DNA from: Pelomonas sp966111775
Lineage (GTDB): Bacteria; Pseudomonadota; Gammaproteobacteria; Burkholderiales; Burkholderiaceae_C
Direction: 5' to 3'
DNA length: 64,000 bases
Assembly (NCBI GenBank): GCA_966111775.1
Contig: CBHWBD010000007.1
Coordinates: 1 to 64,000, forward strand
The notes under the pieces were generated by a model. That model was not told the origin of the DNA. It searched no databases and saw nothing but the letters and a program-made list of their open reading frames with translations. The position numbers were made by a program, and so were the translations under genes. The stretch's first letter is position 1. Every line of letters starts with the position of its first letter. This document shows, in pieces, positions 1 through 8,437 of the stretch.

Positions 1-355
1 TCAGCGGCAAGCCGCCGATGCCCGAACCCACGAGCACGCCGATGCGCTCGGCCTGATCTTCGGTCAGTTGATCTCCGGTGGGGATGCCGGAGTCACGCAC
101 TGCCTGGAAAGCCGCCGCCAACCCGTAATGGATGAAGCCATCCATGTGGCGGGCTTCCTTGGCGGGGATGTAGTCCTCGATGTTGAAGCCCTTGACCTCA
201 CCCGCGAAGTGACATGCCAGGTTGCTGGCATCGAAGCGGGTGACGGTGGCAATGCCGGAACGACCGGCGAGGATATTGGCCCAACCCTCGGCAACAGAGT
301 TGCCGACGGGACTGATCAGGCCAAGACCGGTGACGACAACGCGACGACGGCTCAT
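1..355 (-). CDS. fabF: 3-oxoacyl-ACP synthase II (FabF), 5' part only
   Basis: This is the N-terminal 118 codons of the condensing enzyme that elongates acyl-ACP with malonyl-ACP. The rest lies beyond the left edge. The start is the ATG at 355. The first residues MSRRRVVVTGLGLISPVGN are the typical FabF opening, followed by FAGEVKGF and a VGSGIGG-type segment near the edge. The catalytic Cys-His-His residues are outside the window. It lies 37 bp downstream of acpP in the usual acpP-fabF order, so co-transcription is expected. Assignment is by family resemblance and context. Confidence 0.93.
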   Translation of the reverse strand, partial: MSRRRVVVTGLGLISPVGNSVAEGWANILAGRSGIATVTRFDASNLACHFAGEVKGFNIEDYIPAKEARHMDGFIHYGLAAAFQAVRDSGIPTGDQLTEDQAERIGVLVGSGIGGLPL

Positions 356-392
356 GCAGTGCGGATCAGAGTTGCGAGAGAGAAAAAGGCGC

Positions 393-632
393 TCAGGCCT
401 TCTGGTGCTTGACGGCGTAGTCGATCGCCAGCTGCACGGTGGTGATCTTCTCGGCTTCTTCGTCGGGGATCTCGATGCCGAACTCGTCTTCGAGGGCCAT
501 CACCAGTTCCACGGTGTCGAGAGAATCGGCGCCCAGGTCAGCAACGAAAGCCTTCTCGTTGGTGACGTCGGCTTCCGCCACGCCGAGTTGCTCGGCAATG
601 ATCTTCTTCACTCGTGCTTCGATATCGCTCAT
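393..632 (-). CDS. acpP: Acyl carrier protein
   Basis: A 79-residue acidic helical carrier of growing acyl chains. The phosphopantetheine attachment Ser is at residue 37 in the motif GADSLDTVELVM, and the length is normal for AcpP. It sits between fabG and fabF, the standard gammaproteobacterial/betaproteobacterial arrangement. The 90-bp gap to fabG is the longest in this part of the operon and holds a small hairpin, so acpP could have extra transcription or processing, as is common for this abundant protein (inference). Confidence 0.97.
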   Translation of the reverse strand: MSDIEARVKKIIAEQLGVAEADVTNEKAFVADLGADSLDTVELVMALEDEFGIEIPDEEAEKITTVQLAIDYAVKHQKA

Positions 633-689
633 GAAACTCCTCCAGGAGAGGTTTGCAGAAAACAGCCCGGCATTCTACGGGCACTAGAT

Positions 690-713
690 GGACGCCCCTA
701 ATTCAAGGCGTCC
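690..713 (-). other. Hairpin in the fabG-acpP gap
   Basis: GGACGCC at 690-696 and GGCGTCC at 707-713 form a perfect 7-bp stem with a 10-nt loop in the spacer between fabG and acpP. No T tract follows on the minus strand, so it does not look like an efficient terminator. An mRNA-processing or stability element is possible. The functional reading is weak. Confidence 0.25.
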
Positions 714-722
714 GGGCCAAAT

Positions 723-1466
723 TCAGGCCATGTACATGCCGCCGTTGACGTGCAGCTCGGAACCCGTGATGTAAGCACCGCCAGGTGACGCCAGGAAGGC
801 AACCGCCGCGGCGATTTCCTCGGGTGCGCCGAGGCGCCCCAGCGGGATCTGGGCCAGCAGCGCGGTCTTCTGGGCCTCGGGCAGGACCTCGGTCATGTCG
901 GTGGCAATGAAGCCGGGGGCGATGCAATTGACCGTGATGTTGCGGCTGCCGAGTTCGCGGGCCAGCGAGCGCGTCAGGCCGGCCACGCCGGCCTTGGCGG
1001 CGGCGTAATTGGCCTGGCCGGCATTGCCGGAGGCGCCGACGACAGACGTGATGTTGATGATGCGGCCGGAGCGCTGCTTCATCATCGGCTTGGTGGCCGC
1101 GCGGGCCATGCGGAAGACGGCCTTGAGGTTGGTGTCCATCACGGCGTCCCAGTCCTCGTCCTTCATGCGCATGGACAGCATGTCGCGGGTGATGCCAGCG
1201 TTGTTGACGAGGACGTGCAGGCCGCCTTCCTTGGCGACGATGTCGTCCACGGCGGCCTGAGCGGCGGCACCGTCGGTCACGTTCAGCACGATGCCACGGC
1301 CGCCGTGGGCCGCCAGGGCCTCGGTGATGCCGGCGGCGCCGGATTCGGACGTCGCCGTGCCGACGACACGCCAGCCTTCGCTGGCCAGGGCCAGCGCGAT
1401 GGCGCGGCCGATGCCGCGGCTGGCGCCGGTGACGAGGGCGACGCCCTTGGATGTGGATTCAGTCAT
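723..1466 (-). CDS. fabG: 3-oxoacyl-ACP reductase (FabG)
   Basis: A 247-residue short-chain dehydrogenase that reduces 3-oxoacyl-ACP with NADPH. The glycine-rich cofactor motif TGASRGIG is at about residues 13-20, NNAG follows near residue 88, and the Ser/YxxxK catalytic set is seen in ITSVVG and YAAAKAG. The ATG at 1466 is chosen because MTESTSKGVALVTGASRG is the family N terminus; a longer in-frame extension into fabD is not credible. It begins 4 bp after the fabD stop, so translation is probably coupled. Confidence 0.96.
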   Translation of the reverse strand: MTESTSKGVALVTGASRGIGRAIALALASEGWRVVGTATSESGAAGITEALAAHGGRGIVLNVTDGAAAQAAVDDIVAKEGGLHVLVNNAGITRDMLSMRMKDEDWDAVMDTNLKAVFRMARAATKPMMKQRSGRIINITSVVGASGNAGQANYAAAKAGVAGLTRSLARELGSRNITVNCIAPGFIATDMTEVLPEAQKTALLAQIPLGRLGAPEEIAAAVAFLASPGGAYITGSELHVNGGMYMA

Positions 1467-1470
1467 GGAT

Positions 1471-2418
1471 TCAGCCTCCGCCCAGCAGGGCACGAGCTTC
1501 GGCGAGCGAAGCGGGGTCGAAGACGCAGGCGGCCTGCAGCTCACCGTCGATGCGCTTGGCCATGCCGGTCAGCACCTTGCCGGGGCCGGCTTCGATGAGG
1601 TGGCCGACGCCGCGGGCCTTCAGGGCCTGCACGACCTCGACCCAGCGCACCGGGCCGAAGGCCTGACGGTAGAGGGCGTCGCGCAGCGCGGCGTCGCTGT
1701 CGGTCACGGCCACGTCGATGTTGTTGATGACCGGGAAGGCGGCCGCCTGGAACTGCACGGTCGCCAGCTTTTCCTTCAGGCGCTCGGCCGCCGGCTTCAT
1801 CAGGCTGGAATGGAAGGGTGCCGACACCGGCAGCGGCAAGGCGCGCTTGGCGCCCGCGGCTTTCAGGATCTCGGCGGCCTTCTCGGCACCGGCCTTGCTG
1901 CCGGCAATCACCGTCTGCTTGGGGTCATTGAAGTTGACGGCCTCGATGGCCTCGCCAGTCTCGGCGGCAGCTTGAGCGCAGCCGGCGCGGACGGCATCGC
2001 CGTCCAGGCCCAGGATGGCGTACATGGCGCCGGCACCGACGGGCACGGCCTCCTGCATGGCCTGGGCGCGGAAGCGCACCAGGGGCAGCGCGTCGGCCAG
2101 GCTCAGTGCGCCAGCGGCGACCAGGGCGGTGTACTCGCCCAGCGAATGACCGGCCGCGGCCACCGGCTTGGCGCCCGTCTCGGCCACGAAGGCACGCCAG
2201 CAGGCGATGCCGGCCGTCAGCATGACGGGCTGGGTGTTGGTCGTCAGGTCCAGTTGCTCCTTGGGGCCAGCATGGATCAGCGCGCCGATGTCCTCGCCGA
2301 GGGCGGCCGAGGCTTCTTCCAGGGTGCGGCGGACTTCCAGGTGATCGCCCCAGGCGTCGAGCATGCCGACGGCCTGCGAGCCTTGGCCGGGAAAGACAAC
2401 GGCAAAAGGTGCAGTCAT
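1471..2418 (-). CDS. fabD: Malonyl-CoA:ACP transacylase (FabD)
   Basis: A 315-residue acyltransferase that loads malonate onto ACP for FabH and FabF. Visible motifs are FPGQGSQ near the N terminus, the nucleophile elbow AGHSLGEYTAL with its Ser near residue 97, and VSAPFHSSLM carrying the catalytic His near residue 206. The ATG at 2418 gives MTAPFAVVFPGQGSQ, the expected start. It sits 41 bp after fabH and 4 bp before fabG in the same operon. Confidence 0.96.
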   Translation of the reverse strand: MTAPFAVVFPGQGSQAVGMLDAWGDHLEVRRTLEEASAALGEDIGALIHAGPKEQLDLTTNTQPVMLTAGIACWRAFVAETGAKPVAAAGHSLGEYTALVAAGALSLADALPLVRFRAQAMQEAVPVGAGAMYAILGLDGDAVRAGCAQAAAETGEAIEAVNFNDPKQTVIAGSKAGAEKAAEILKAAGAKRALPLPVSAPFHSSLMKPAAERLKEKLATVQFQAAAFPVINNIDVAVTDSDAALRDALYRQAFGPVRWVEVVQALKARGVGHLIEAGPGKVLTGMAKRIDGELQAACVFDPASLAEARALLGGG

Positions 2419-2459
2419 GAGATCAGTTCCAGTTGATGCGTCGGCGCAGCCGGCGCCGC

Positions 2460-3458
2460 TCAATACTTGAGCAGCGCGGCGCCCCAGGTGAAGCCGCCGC
2501 CGACGCCCTCCAGCATGAGGGTGTCGCCGCGCTGGATGCGGCCGCTGCGCACGGCGACGTCCAGGGCCAGCGGCACGGAAGCGGCCGAGGTGTTGCCATG
2601 CTCGTCGACGGTGGCGATGAGCTTGTTCAGGTCCAGCTTCAGCTTCTTGGCCGTGCCCTGCATGATGCGGATATTGGCCTGATGGGGAATCAGCCAGTCC
2701 AGGTCGGCATCCGTCATGCCGGCCTTGTCGAGCACCGAGCGGGCGACCTTTTCGAGCACGCCGACGGCGAGCTTGAACACAGCCTGGCCGTCCATCTTCA
2801 GAAAGGGGCTGCCGAGGACCTGGCCGCCGGCCACCGTGCCGGGCGTGCAGAGGACGTCGACATGGCGCGAATCGGCGTGCAACTCGGTCGCGAGGATGCC
2901 GGGCTCTTGGCTCGCACCCAGCACCACGGCGCCAGCGCCATCGCCGAACAGCACGCAGGTGGTGCGGTCCTTGAAGTCGAGGATGCGCGAGAACACTTCG
3001 GCGCCGACGACCAGGGCCTTGTTGGCCGCGCCGCTCTTGATCATGGAGTCGGCCACGCTGAGCGCGTAGACGAAGCCCGAGCAGACGGCCTGCACGTCGA
3101 AGGCGGCGCAGCCGTGCACGCCCAGCTTCTTTTGCAGCAGGCAGGCGGTGGACGGGAAGACCATGTCCGGCGTGGACGTGGCAACGATGATGAGGTCGAT
3201 CTCTTCAGCCGCCATGCCGGCGGCTTCCAGCGCGGCTTGGGCGGCAGGAAAGGCCAGGTCGCTGGAGGTTTGATCGGGCGCCGCGAAATGCCGGGCGCGG
3301 ATGCCGGTGCGCTCGACGATCCAGTCGTCGGACGTCTCGACACCGTCGGCCGCGAGGCGGTCGGCCAGATCCTGGTTGGTCACGCGATCGGCCGGCAGGA
3401 AGCTGCCGGTGCCGAGGATGCGGGAATAGCGAGGGGTAGAGGTTCCAGTGGGGCTCAT
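2460..3458 (-). CDS. fabH: 3-oxoacyl-ACP synthase III (FabH)
   Basis: A 332-residue condensing enzyme that starts fatty-acid synthesis from acetyl-CoA and malonyl-ACP. The active-site Cys is in VQAVCSGF, the His in WLIPHQAN and the Asn in EHGNTSAAS, giving the complete FabH Cys-His-Asn triad. Its ATG overlaps the plsX TGA (ATGA), indicating translational coupling. Length and start (MSPTGTSTPRYSRILGTGSF) are normal. Confidence 0.96.
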   Translation of the reverse strand: MSPTGTSTPRYSRILGTGSFLPADRVTNQDLADRLAADGVETSDDWIVERTGIRARHFAAPDQTSSDLAFPAAQAALEAAGMAAEEIDLIIVATSTPDMVFPSTACLLQKKLGVHGCAAFDVQAVCSGFVYALSVADSMIKSGAANKALVVGAEVFSRILDFKDRTTCVLFGDGAGAVVLGASQEPGILATELHADSRHVDVLCTPGTVAGGQVLGSPFLKMDGQAVFKLAVGVLEKVARSVLDKAGMTDADLDWLIPHQANIRIMQGTAKKLKLDLNKLIATVDEHGNTSAASVPLALDVAVRSGRIQRGDTLMLEGVGGGFTWGAALLKY

Positions 3459-4552
3459 GCGGCCTTCGCGACGGAGTTCGCCGCGTTGTCTCCTGCATCG
3501 CCTGCCTTGACCTGAAGCGTGGCGACGATGCGGTCGTGGACCCGGTCAAGCAGCCGGTTGCGGGCGGCATCATAAGCGCGGGCCAAAGCCTGCTCGAAGG
3601 CGAAGGCATCGGCCGAGCCATGGCTCTTGAAGACCAGGCCACGCAGGCCCAGCAGGGCCGCGCCGTTGAAGCGGCGGTGGTCGACGCGGTCCTTGAAGGC
3701 CTTCAGCACGGGCAGCGCGATCAGCCCCGCGATCTTGGTCAGCCAGTTGCGGCTGAACTCTTCCTTGATGAAGCCACCCATCATGGTGGCCAGTCCTTCG
3801 GAGGTCTTGAGCATGACGTTGCCGACGAAGCCGTCGCAGACCACGATGTCCGTCGTGCCCTTGTAGATGTCATTGCCTTCGACATTGCCGAAAAAGTTCA
3901 ATTGGCCCGCCGTGCCAGCGGCGCGCAGCAACTCGGCGGCCTGCTTGATGGTCTCGCTGCCCTTGATGGCTTCTTCGCCGATATTGAGCAGGCCGACGCT
4001 GGGCTCTTCATTGCCTTCGACGGCGGACACAAGCGCGCTGCCCATGACTGCAAACTGCAGCAGGTGCTCGGCCGTGCAGTCGACGTTGGCGCCGAGGTCC
4101 AGCACCGTCGTGAAGCGGCCGCGCTGGTTGGGCATGACGGTGGCGATGGCGGGGCGGTCGATGCCGTCCAGCGTCTTCAGCAGATAGCGGGCCACGGCCA
4201 TCAGGGCGCCGGTATTCCCGGCCGACACGCAGGCATGGGCCAGGGCCGGGTTGCCTTCGCGGTCGGCCTTGAGCTGCTGGATGGCGACGCGCATGGACGA
4301 GTCGCGCTTGCGGCGCAGGGCGACTTCGACCGAATCCTCCATCGTGACGACCTCGCTGGCCGCGACGACGCGGCAACGCGGCCAGGCCGCGGCGGCGCTC
4401 AGCGCCTCGGGCCTGCCGACGAGGATGAGTTCGGCAGCGGGGTGCTTTTCGAGGAAGGCGCGGCAGGCCGGCAGCGTGACCGAGGGGCCGTGGTCGCCGC
4501 CCATGCAGTCGACGGACAGGCGGATCGGTTCGGGCAGGGGAGCGGCGGTCAT
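3455..4552 (-). CDS. plsX: Phosphate acyltransferase (PlsX)
   Basis: A 365-residue enzyme that converts acyl-ACP to acyl-phosphate for the PlsY/PlsC route to phosphatidic acid. The family N-terminal motif LSVDCMGGDHGP is clear, and later blocks such as GNTGALMA and LLNIGEEAIKG are characteristic. The ATG at 4552 is preferred; an in-frame start at 4576 only adds residues without family resemblance. It overlaps fabH by 4 nt and follows rpmF, linking ribosome synthesis with membrane lipid synthesis in one transcript. Confidence 0.95.
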   Translation of the reverse strand: MTAAPLPEPIRLSVDCMGGDHGPSVTLPACRAFLEKHPAAELILVGRPEALSAAAAWPRCRVVAASEVVTMEDSVEVALRRKRDSSMRVAIQQLKADREGNPALAHACVSAGNTGALMAVARYLLKTLDGIDRPAIATVMPNQRGRFTTVLDLGANVDCTAEHLLQFAVMGSALVSAVEGNEEPSVGLLNIGEEAIKGSETIKQAAELLRAAGTAGQLNFFGNVEGNDIYKGTTDIVVCDGFVGNVMLKTSEGLATMMGGFIKEEFSRNWLTKIAGLIALPVLKAFKDRVDHRRFNGAALLGLRGLVFKSHGSADAFAFEQALARAYDAARNRLLDRVHDRIVATLQVKAGDAGDNAANSVAKAA

Positions 4553-4583
4553 TTCAGTGGTTTTCGTGAGCCACAAAGACCAA

Positions 4584-4613
4584 ACCCGGCCCTGCGCGGT
4601 ACGCAGGCCGGGT
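4584..4613 (-). other. Hairpin between rpmF and plsX
   Basis: The arms ACCCGGCCCTGCG (4584-4596) and CGCAGGCCGGGT (4602-4613) pair over 12 bp with one bulged C. The minus strand then reads TTTGGTCTTTG, only weakly U-rich. It could attenuate plsX-fab transcription relative to rpmF or stabilise the rpmF message. The structure is visible; the role is inference. Confidence 0.35.
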
Positions 4614-4663
4614 CGGCAGATTCATCCATGGTTCGGCGCCGCGCCAGGCGGCACCCGGCACCA

Positions 4664-4849
4664 TCAGGCCGCGTCGGCCTTGCTCTTCAGCACCTTGCGA
4701 CCACGGTAGAAACCGGTCGGGCTGATGTGGTGACGCAGATGCACTTCGCCGGTCGTCGGCTCGATGGCCGTGCCCGGGGTCACCAGGGCATTGTGGGAAC
4801 GGTGCATGCCGCGCTTGGAAGGCGACTTCTTGTTTTGCTGAACAGCCAT
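4664..4849 (-). CDS. rpmF: 50S ribosomal protein L32
   Basis: A 61-residue basic ribosomal protein. It starts MAVQQNKKSPSKRGMHRSHN, the typical Gram-negative L32 N terminus. It lacks the four zinc-binding Cys found in some L32 versions, so it is the zinc-independent form. It lies between the yceD gene (161-bp gap) and plsX (111-bp gap), the conserved yceD-rpmF-plsX order. Confidence 0.97.
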   Translation of the reverse strand: MAVQQNKKSPSKRGMHRSHNALVTPGTAIEPTTGEVHLRHHISPTGFYRGRKVLKSKADAA

Positions 4850-5010
4850 GAAATTCTCCAGAATCTGCGGGGTTTCGGGACGCGACCCCGAGGAGTGAGA
4901 ACAAGGCTCGAACTCCAGGCCGCAGAAAAGCCCATGAGTGTAGCACCGGATGCGGATTTCGCCAAACCGGCCTATCGAAAGGTGCGAACAAGGCGGTGTG
5001 AGCCATGAAG

Positions 5011-5565
5011 TCAGGCGCTGCCGCCCCGCTTCAGGGCCGCGAGCTTGGCGAAGGGATGGGGACGCTCTTCTTCTTCGGGCTCGGCTTCGTCGTCTGCGTG
5101 GGCCAGGGGCTCGGGGCAGACCTCGTGGCGCGGCACCAGCGGCATGGCCAGCAGCAGTTCGTCCTCGATCAGCTCGCGAGCGTCGAGGTGGCGCGGCAGG
5201 GCCAGCACGTCGTCGTCGCTGTCGGCGTCCAGTTCTGCGGCCTCGGCCTCGGTATCGACGAAACGGATCCAGCGGTCGATGTCCAGATGCTCCTCAACAG
5301 GCTTGAGGCAGCGCTGACAGGTCAGCGCGACCTGGGCCTCGGCGGTGACCTGCAGCCACGTCTGGGCCTTGCCGCCGCGGGGCCGGCGCACTTCGGCGTG
5401 CAGGCTCCAGCCCACCGCCGGCCAGTCCTTGGCGGGCGAGTCCGGCGCCGCGGAATCGGCCAGGCGCTCCAGCGAGCTTGCCGGCCATTCGCCCTCCAGA
5501 CTGGCCCCGTCATGGGCAAAGGCGGCGAGGTCGAGCTTTTCGGGAACAAAGGCGCGCGGTTTCAT
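5011..5565 (-). CDS. yceD: YceD/DUF177 family protein
   Basis: A 184-residue protein of the DUF177 family, known in E. coli as YceD and in plants for 23S rRNA accumulation. The conserved C-x2-C segment is present in LTCQRCLKPVEEHL, and the C-terminal half is acidic, ending in DEAEPEEEERPHPFAKLAALK, as is usual. The ATG at 5565 gives MKPRAFVPEKLDL, which matches the family start; a longer upstream frame would run into the maf gene on the other strand. It heads the rpmF-plsX-fab operon. Its start is 32 bp from the divergent maf start. Confidence 0.9.
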   Translation of the reverse strand: MKPRAFVPEKLDLAAFAHDGASLEGEWPASSLERLADSAAPDSPAKDWPAVGWSLHAEVRRPRGGKAQTWLQVTAEAQVALTCQRCLKPVEEHLDIDRWIRFVDTEAEAAELDADSDDDVLALPRHLDARELIEDELLLAMPLVPRHEVCPEPLAHADDEAEPEEEERPHPFAKLAALKRGGSA

Positions 5566-5597
5566 GGGCTGAAGTTTAGGCGGGGGACAATGACCCG

Positions 5598-6173
5598 ATG
5601 CCTTCACTGATCCTCGCCTCGACGTCGCGCTACCGACAGGAACTGCTGGCCCGGCTGCGACTGCCTTTCGAGGCGGTGGCGCCCGAAGTCGACGAGACCG
5701 CTCTGCCTGGCGAGGCGCCCGCTGCGCTGGCCGAAAGGCTGGCCCTGGCCAAGGCGCGCGTGGTCGCCGCACGATTCCCCGGCGCCATCGTCATCGGCTC
5801 CGACCAGGTCGCCGACCTCGGCGGCGAGGCCATCGGCAAGCCGGGCACGCACGAAGCTGCCACCGCCCAGTTGCGCCGCATGAGCGGGCGTGAGGTCGTG
5901 TTCCAGACCGCGGTGGCTGTCGTGGCGCCTGGCCTGGCGGCCATCGAGCGTGCCGAAGTGCGCGTGAGACTGCGCGAGCTGAGCGACGCCGCCATCGAGA
6001 CCTATCTGCGCGCCGACGAACCCTATGACTGCGCCGGCAGCGCCAAGGTCGAGAGCCTGGGCATTGCCCTGCTGGAAGCGGTCGAATCCGACGATCCGAC
6101 CGCATTGATCGGCCTGCCCTTGATCCGCACCTGCAGTCTGCTGCGTCGCGCCGGCCTGGAGCCTCTGGCATGA
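5598..6173 (+). CDS. Maf-family nucleoside triphosphate pyrophosphatase (YceF type)
   Basis: A 191-residue Maf/Ham1-fold enzyme that hydrolyses non-canonical or modified nucleoside triphosphates; the YceF subgroup prefers 7-methyl-GTP. The N-terminal LILASTSRYRQELL, the VDETALPGE segment, IVIGSDQVADL with a catalytic Asp, and the AGSAKVESLG block are all family signatures. It is divergent from yceD. A GACAAT box at 5586-5591 lies only 7 nt before the ATG, so the message may be nearly leaderless. Substrate is inferred from the yceD-rpmF neighbourhood, where E. coli yceF also lies. Confidence 0.9.
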   Translation: MPSLILASTSRYRQELLARLRLPFEAVAPEVDETALPGEAPAALAERLALAKARVVAARFPGAIVIGSDQVADLGGEAIGKPGTHEAATAQLRRMSGREVVFQTAVAVVAPGLAAIERAEVRVRLRELSDAAIETYLRADEPYDCAGSAKVESLGIALLEAVESDDPTALIGLPLIRTCSLLRRAGLEPLA

Positions 6174-6931
6174 CCAAGGGCCGATTGATCCTGATGCCCA
6201 ACACGCTGGATTTCGGCGTCGACGATTCGCTGGATTTGCGCGAGGTGCTGCCCCAGCGCGTCATCGAGCAGGCGGCCCGGCTCACACATTGGGCGGCCGA
6301 AAACGCCAAGACGACACGAGCCCTGCTGAAGCGCGTGGACGCGGTCGCACCGCTGACCCAGCCGCTGCAGTCGCTGCAGATCGCGGAACTGCCCCGCCCG
6401 CCCAAGGGCGGCAAGCCCGCCGGCGACGATTCAGTCGCATGGCGCGCTCTGCTGCAACCGGCACTGGATGGCCATGACCTGGGCCTGATCTCGGAAGCAG
6501 GCCTGCCCGCCGTCGCCGACCCGGGCGCGCGGCTGGTGGCTGCGGCGCATGACGCCGGGGTCGAAGTTGTGCCGCTGTCTGGGCCGAGCTCCCTGTTGCT
6601 GGCCCTGGCCGCCAGCGGCCTGAACGGTCAGAGCTTCGCCTTTATCGGGTATTTGCCAGTGGAAGCTGGCGGGCGCACCGCCCGCATCCGCGAGCTGGAG
6701 GCGCTGTCCGCCAAGGCCCAGCAGACCCAGTTGCTGATCGAGACACCCTACCGCAACGAGGCGCTGCGCCAGGCCTTGCTGGCGGCATTGAAGCCCGGTA
6801 CCCGACTGTCGATCAGCGTCGGCCTGACCTTGCCCGGTGGCTGGACACAGACCGCCACGGTGGCCGATTGGCGAGCCAACCGCACCACCCTGCCCGACCG
6901 CATCCCTGCGGTCTTCGCCATCCTGGCTTAG
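6170..6931 (+). CDS. SAM-dependent methyltransferase, tetrapyrrole-methylase (RsmI-like) family
   Basis: A 253-residue protein related to RsmI, the 16S rRNA C1402 2'-O-methyltransferase. The SAM-pocket segments are seen in LISEAGLPAVADPGARLV and VVPLSGPSSLLLALAASGL, followed by FAFIGYLP. It lacks the usual RsmI opening and carries a diverged N-terminal region of about 90 residues, so it is a paralogue rather than RsmI proper. It overlaps maf by 4 nt (ATGA), so the two are co-translated. It converges with the helicase gene, overlapping its stop by 4 nt. The substrate is unknown. Confidence 0.85.
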   Translation: MTKGRLILMPNTLDFGVDDSLDLREVLPQRVIEQAARLTHWAAENAKTTRALLKRVDAVAPLTQPLQSLQIAELPRPPKGGKPAGDDSVAWRALLQPALDGHDLGLISEAGLPAVADPGARLVAAAHDAGVEVVPLSGPSSLLLALAASGLNGQSFAFIGYLPVEAGGRTARIRELEALSAKAQQTQLLIETPYRNEALRQALLAALKPGTRLSISVGLTLPGGWTQTATVADWRANRTTLPDRIPAVFAILA

Positions 6932-8400
6932 GACTCGGCCGGGGCCGGCTTCTTGGCGCCGAACAGCGCGGCGACCTGCTTCTTGGGCTTGATATAGCTG
7001 GACAGGCCCTTGGCGGGGGCGGCCGTCTTGGCTTTCTCCCAGGCGGGCGGCTCCTGGCCACCGGCATTGGCCTCGTAGGGCTTGTCGAAGAAGGGATCCT
7101 TGGGCGGCGCCGGCGGGCGGAAGGCGGCGCGCGGCGCGGGTCGGCTGCTGCTGCCCTCGTCCTCTTCCGGGCGCCGACGCTCTCGTTCGCGCTCGAAGCG
7201 CGGCGGCCGGCTGTCCTGCAACTCGAAGGGGTCGAGGTCGATCTTGCGCTTGATCAGCTTCTCGATGTCGGCCATCAGGCGCGCATCGGACTTGGTGACC
7301 AGGGTGATGGCCAGGCCCGAGGCGCCGGCACGGCCGGTGCGGCCGATGCGGTGGACATAGTCTTCCGCGTTAAACGGCACGTCGAAGTTGAAGACGGCCG
7401 GCAGGTCGGCGATGTCCAGGCCTCGCGCGGCGACGTCCGTCGCCACCAGCAGGTCCACCTCGCCGCGCTTGAAGGCGTCCAGCGACTTCAGGCGCTCGTC
7501 CTGGGACTTGTCGCCATGCAGGGCGGCCGTGCGCAGGCCGTCGCGCTCGAAGGAGCGGGCCAGGCGGGCCACACCCAGCTTGGAATTGCCGAAGACGATG
7601 GCCTGGCGGATGGCGCGTTCCTTAAGGATCTGCTTCACGACGGCGCGCTTGTCGTCGTCGGTGACGCTGATGAAACGCTGCTCGACGGTGGAGGCGGTCT
7701 GGTTGGGACGCGCCGTCTCGACCAGGATGGGATCCTGCAGATAGCTCTGCGCCAGGCGCTTGATCTCGGGCGAGAAGGTGGCCGAGAACAGCAGGGTCTG
7801 GCGAGCCTTGGGCAGGTAGCTCAGGATGCGCTGCAGGTCGGGCAGGAAGCCGATGTCCAGCATGCGGTCAGCTTCGTCCAGCACGACGTACTCGACCTGG
7901 TTGAGGACGCAGTTCTTGGCCTCGATATGGTCCAGCAGCCGGCCCGGCGTGGCGATCAGCACCTCGACGCCGGCCTTCAGCGCGGCCGTCTGCGGCTTCA
8001 TGTCGACGCCACCGAAGACGACGACCGAGCGCAGGTTGGTGTGCTTGGCGTACTTCTTGACGTTCTCGGCGACCTGGTCGGCCAGCTCGCGCGTGGGCGC
8101 CAGCACCAGGGCGCGCACCGGATGGCGGGCCGGCGAGACGCTGGGGTTCTCGTGCTTCAGCATGCGCTGCAGCAGCGGGATGGAGAAGGCGGCCGTCTTG
8201 CCCGTGCCGGTCTGGGCGGCGCCCATGACATCGCGGCCCTCCAGGACGATGGGGATCGCCTTGGCCTGGATGGGCGTCATCGTCAGATAGCCGGAATCGG
8301 CCACCGCGCGCAGCAGTTTCGCGTCGAGAGGAAGGGTGTCGAAGCGGGCAGGCGCCGCCTCAACGGGCGCCGCGGCTGCGGACTCGGGGGTTTCTTGCAT
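6928..8400 (-). CDS. DEAD-box ATP-dependent RNA helicase, RhlE type
   Basis: A 490-residue RNA helicase for RNA unwinding in ribosome assembly or mRNA turnover. Motifs appear in order: Q-motif (TPIQAKAIP), Walker A AQTGTGKT at about residues 61-68, PTRELADQV, TPGRLLD, VLDEADRMLD, SAT, ARGLDI and HRIGRTGRAG. A basic, low-complexity C-terminal tail (Arg/Glu, Pro/Ala, then Lys-rich) begins near residue 390, typical of RhlE. The gene stands alone on the minus strand, convergent with the upstream methyltransferase gene. Confidence 0.95.
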   Translation of the reverse strand: MQETPESAAAAPVEAAPARFDTLPLDAKLLRAVADSGYLTMTPIQAKAIPIVLEGRDVMGAAQTGTGKTAAFSIPLLQRMLKHENPSVSPARHPVRALVLAPTRELADQVAENVKKYAKHTNLRSVVVFGGVDMKPQTAALKAGVEVLIATPGRLLDHIEAKNCVLNQVEYVVLDEADRMLDIGFLPDLQRILSYLPKARQTLLFSATFSPEIKRLAQSYLQDPILVETARPNQTASTVEQRFISVTDDDKRAVVKQILKERAIRQAIVFGNSKLGVARLARSFERDGLRTAALHGDKSQDERLKSLDAFKRGEVDLLVATDVAARGLDIADLPAVFNFDVPFNAEDYVHRIGRTGRAGASGLAITLVTKSDARLMADIEKLIKRKIDLDPFELQDSRPPRFERERERRRPEEDEGSSSRPAPRAAFRPPAPPKDPFFDKPYEANAGGQEPPAWEKAKTAAPAKGLSSYIKPKKQVAALFGAKKPAPAES

Positions 8401-8437
8401 CCGGTGATTATCCCGGATAGCAAAAAAACCGTTCCGA

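Noticed and set aside
2433..3515. Long plus-strand open frames opposite fabH, fabD, plsX and many GT genes
   Set aside because: They are antisense shadows produced by high GC; the minus-strand proteins carry complete family motifs.
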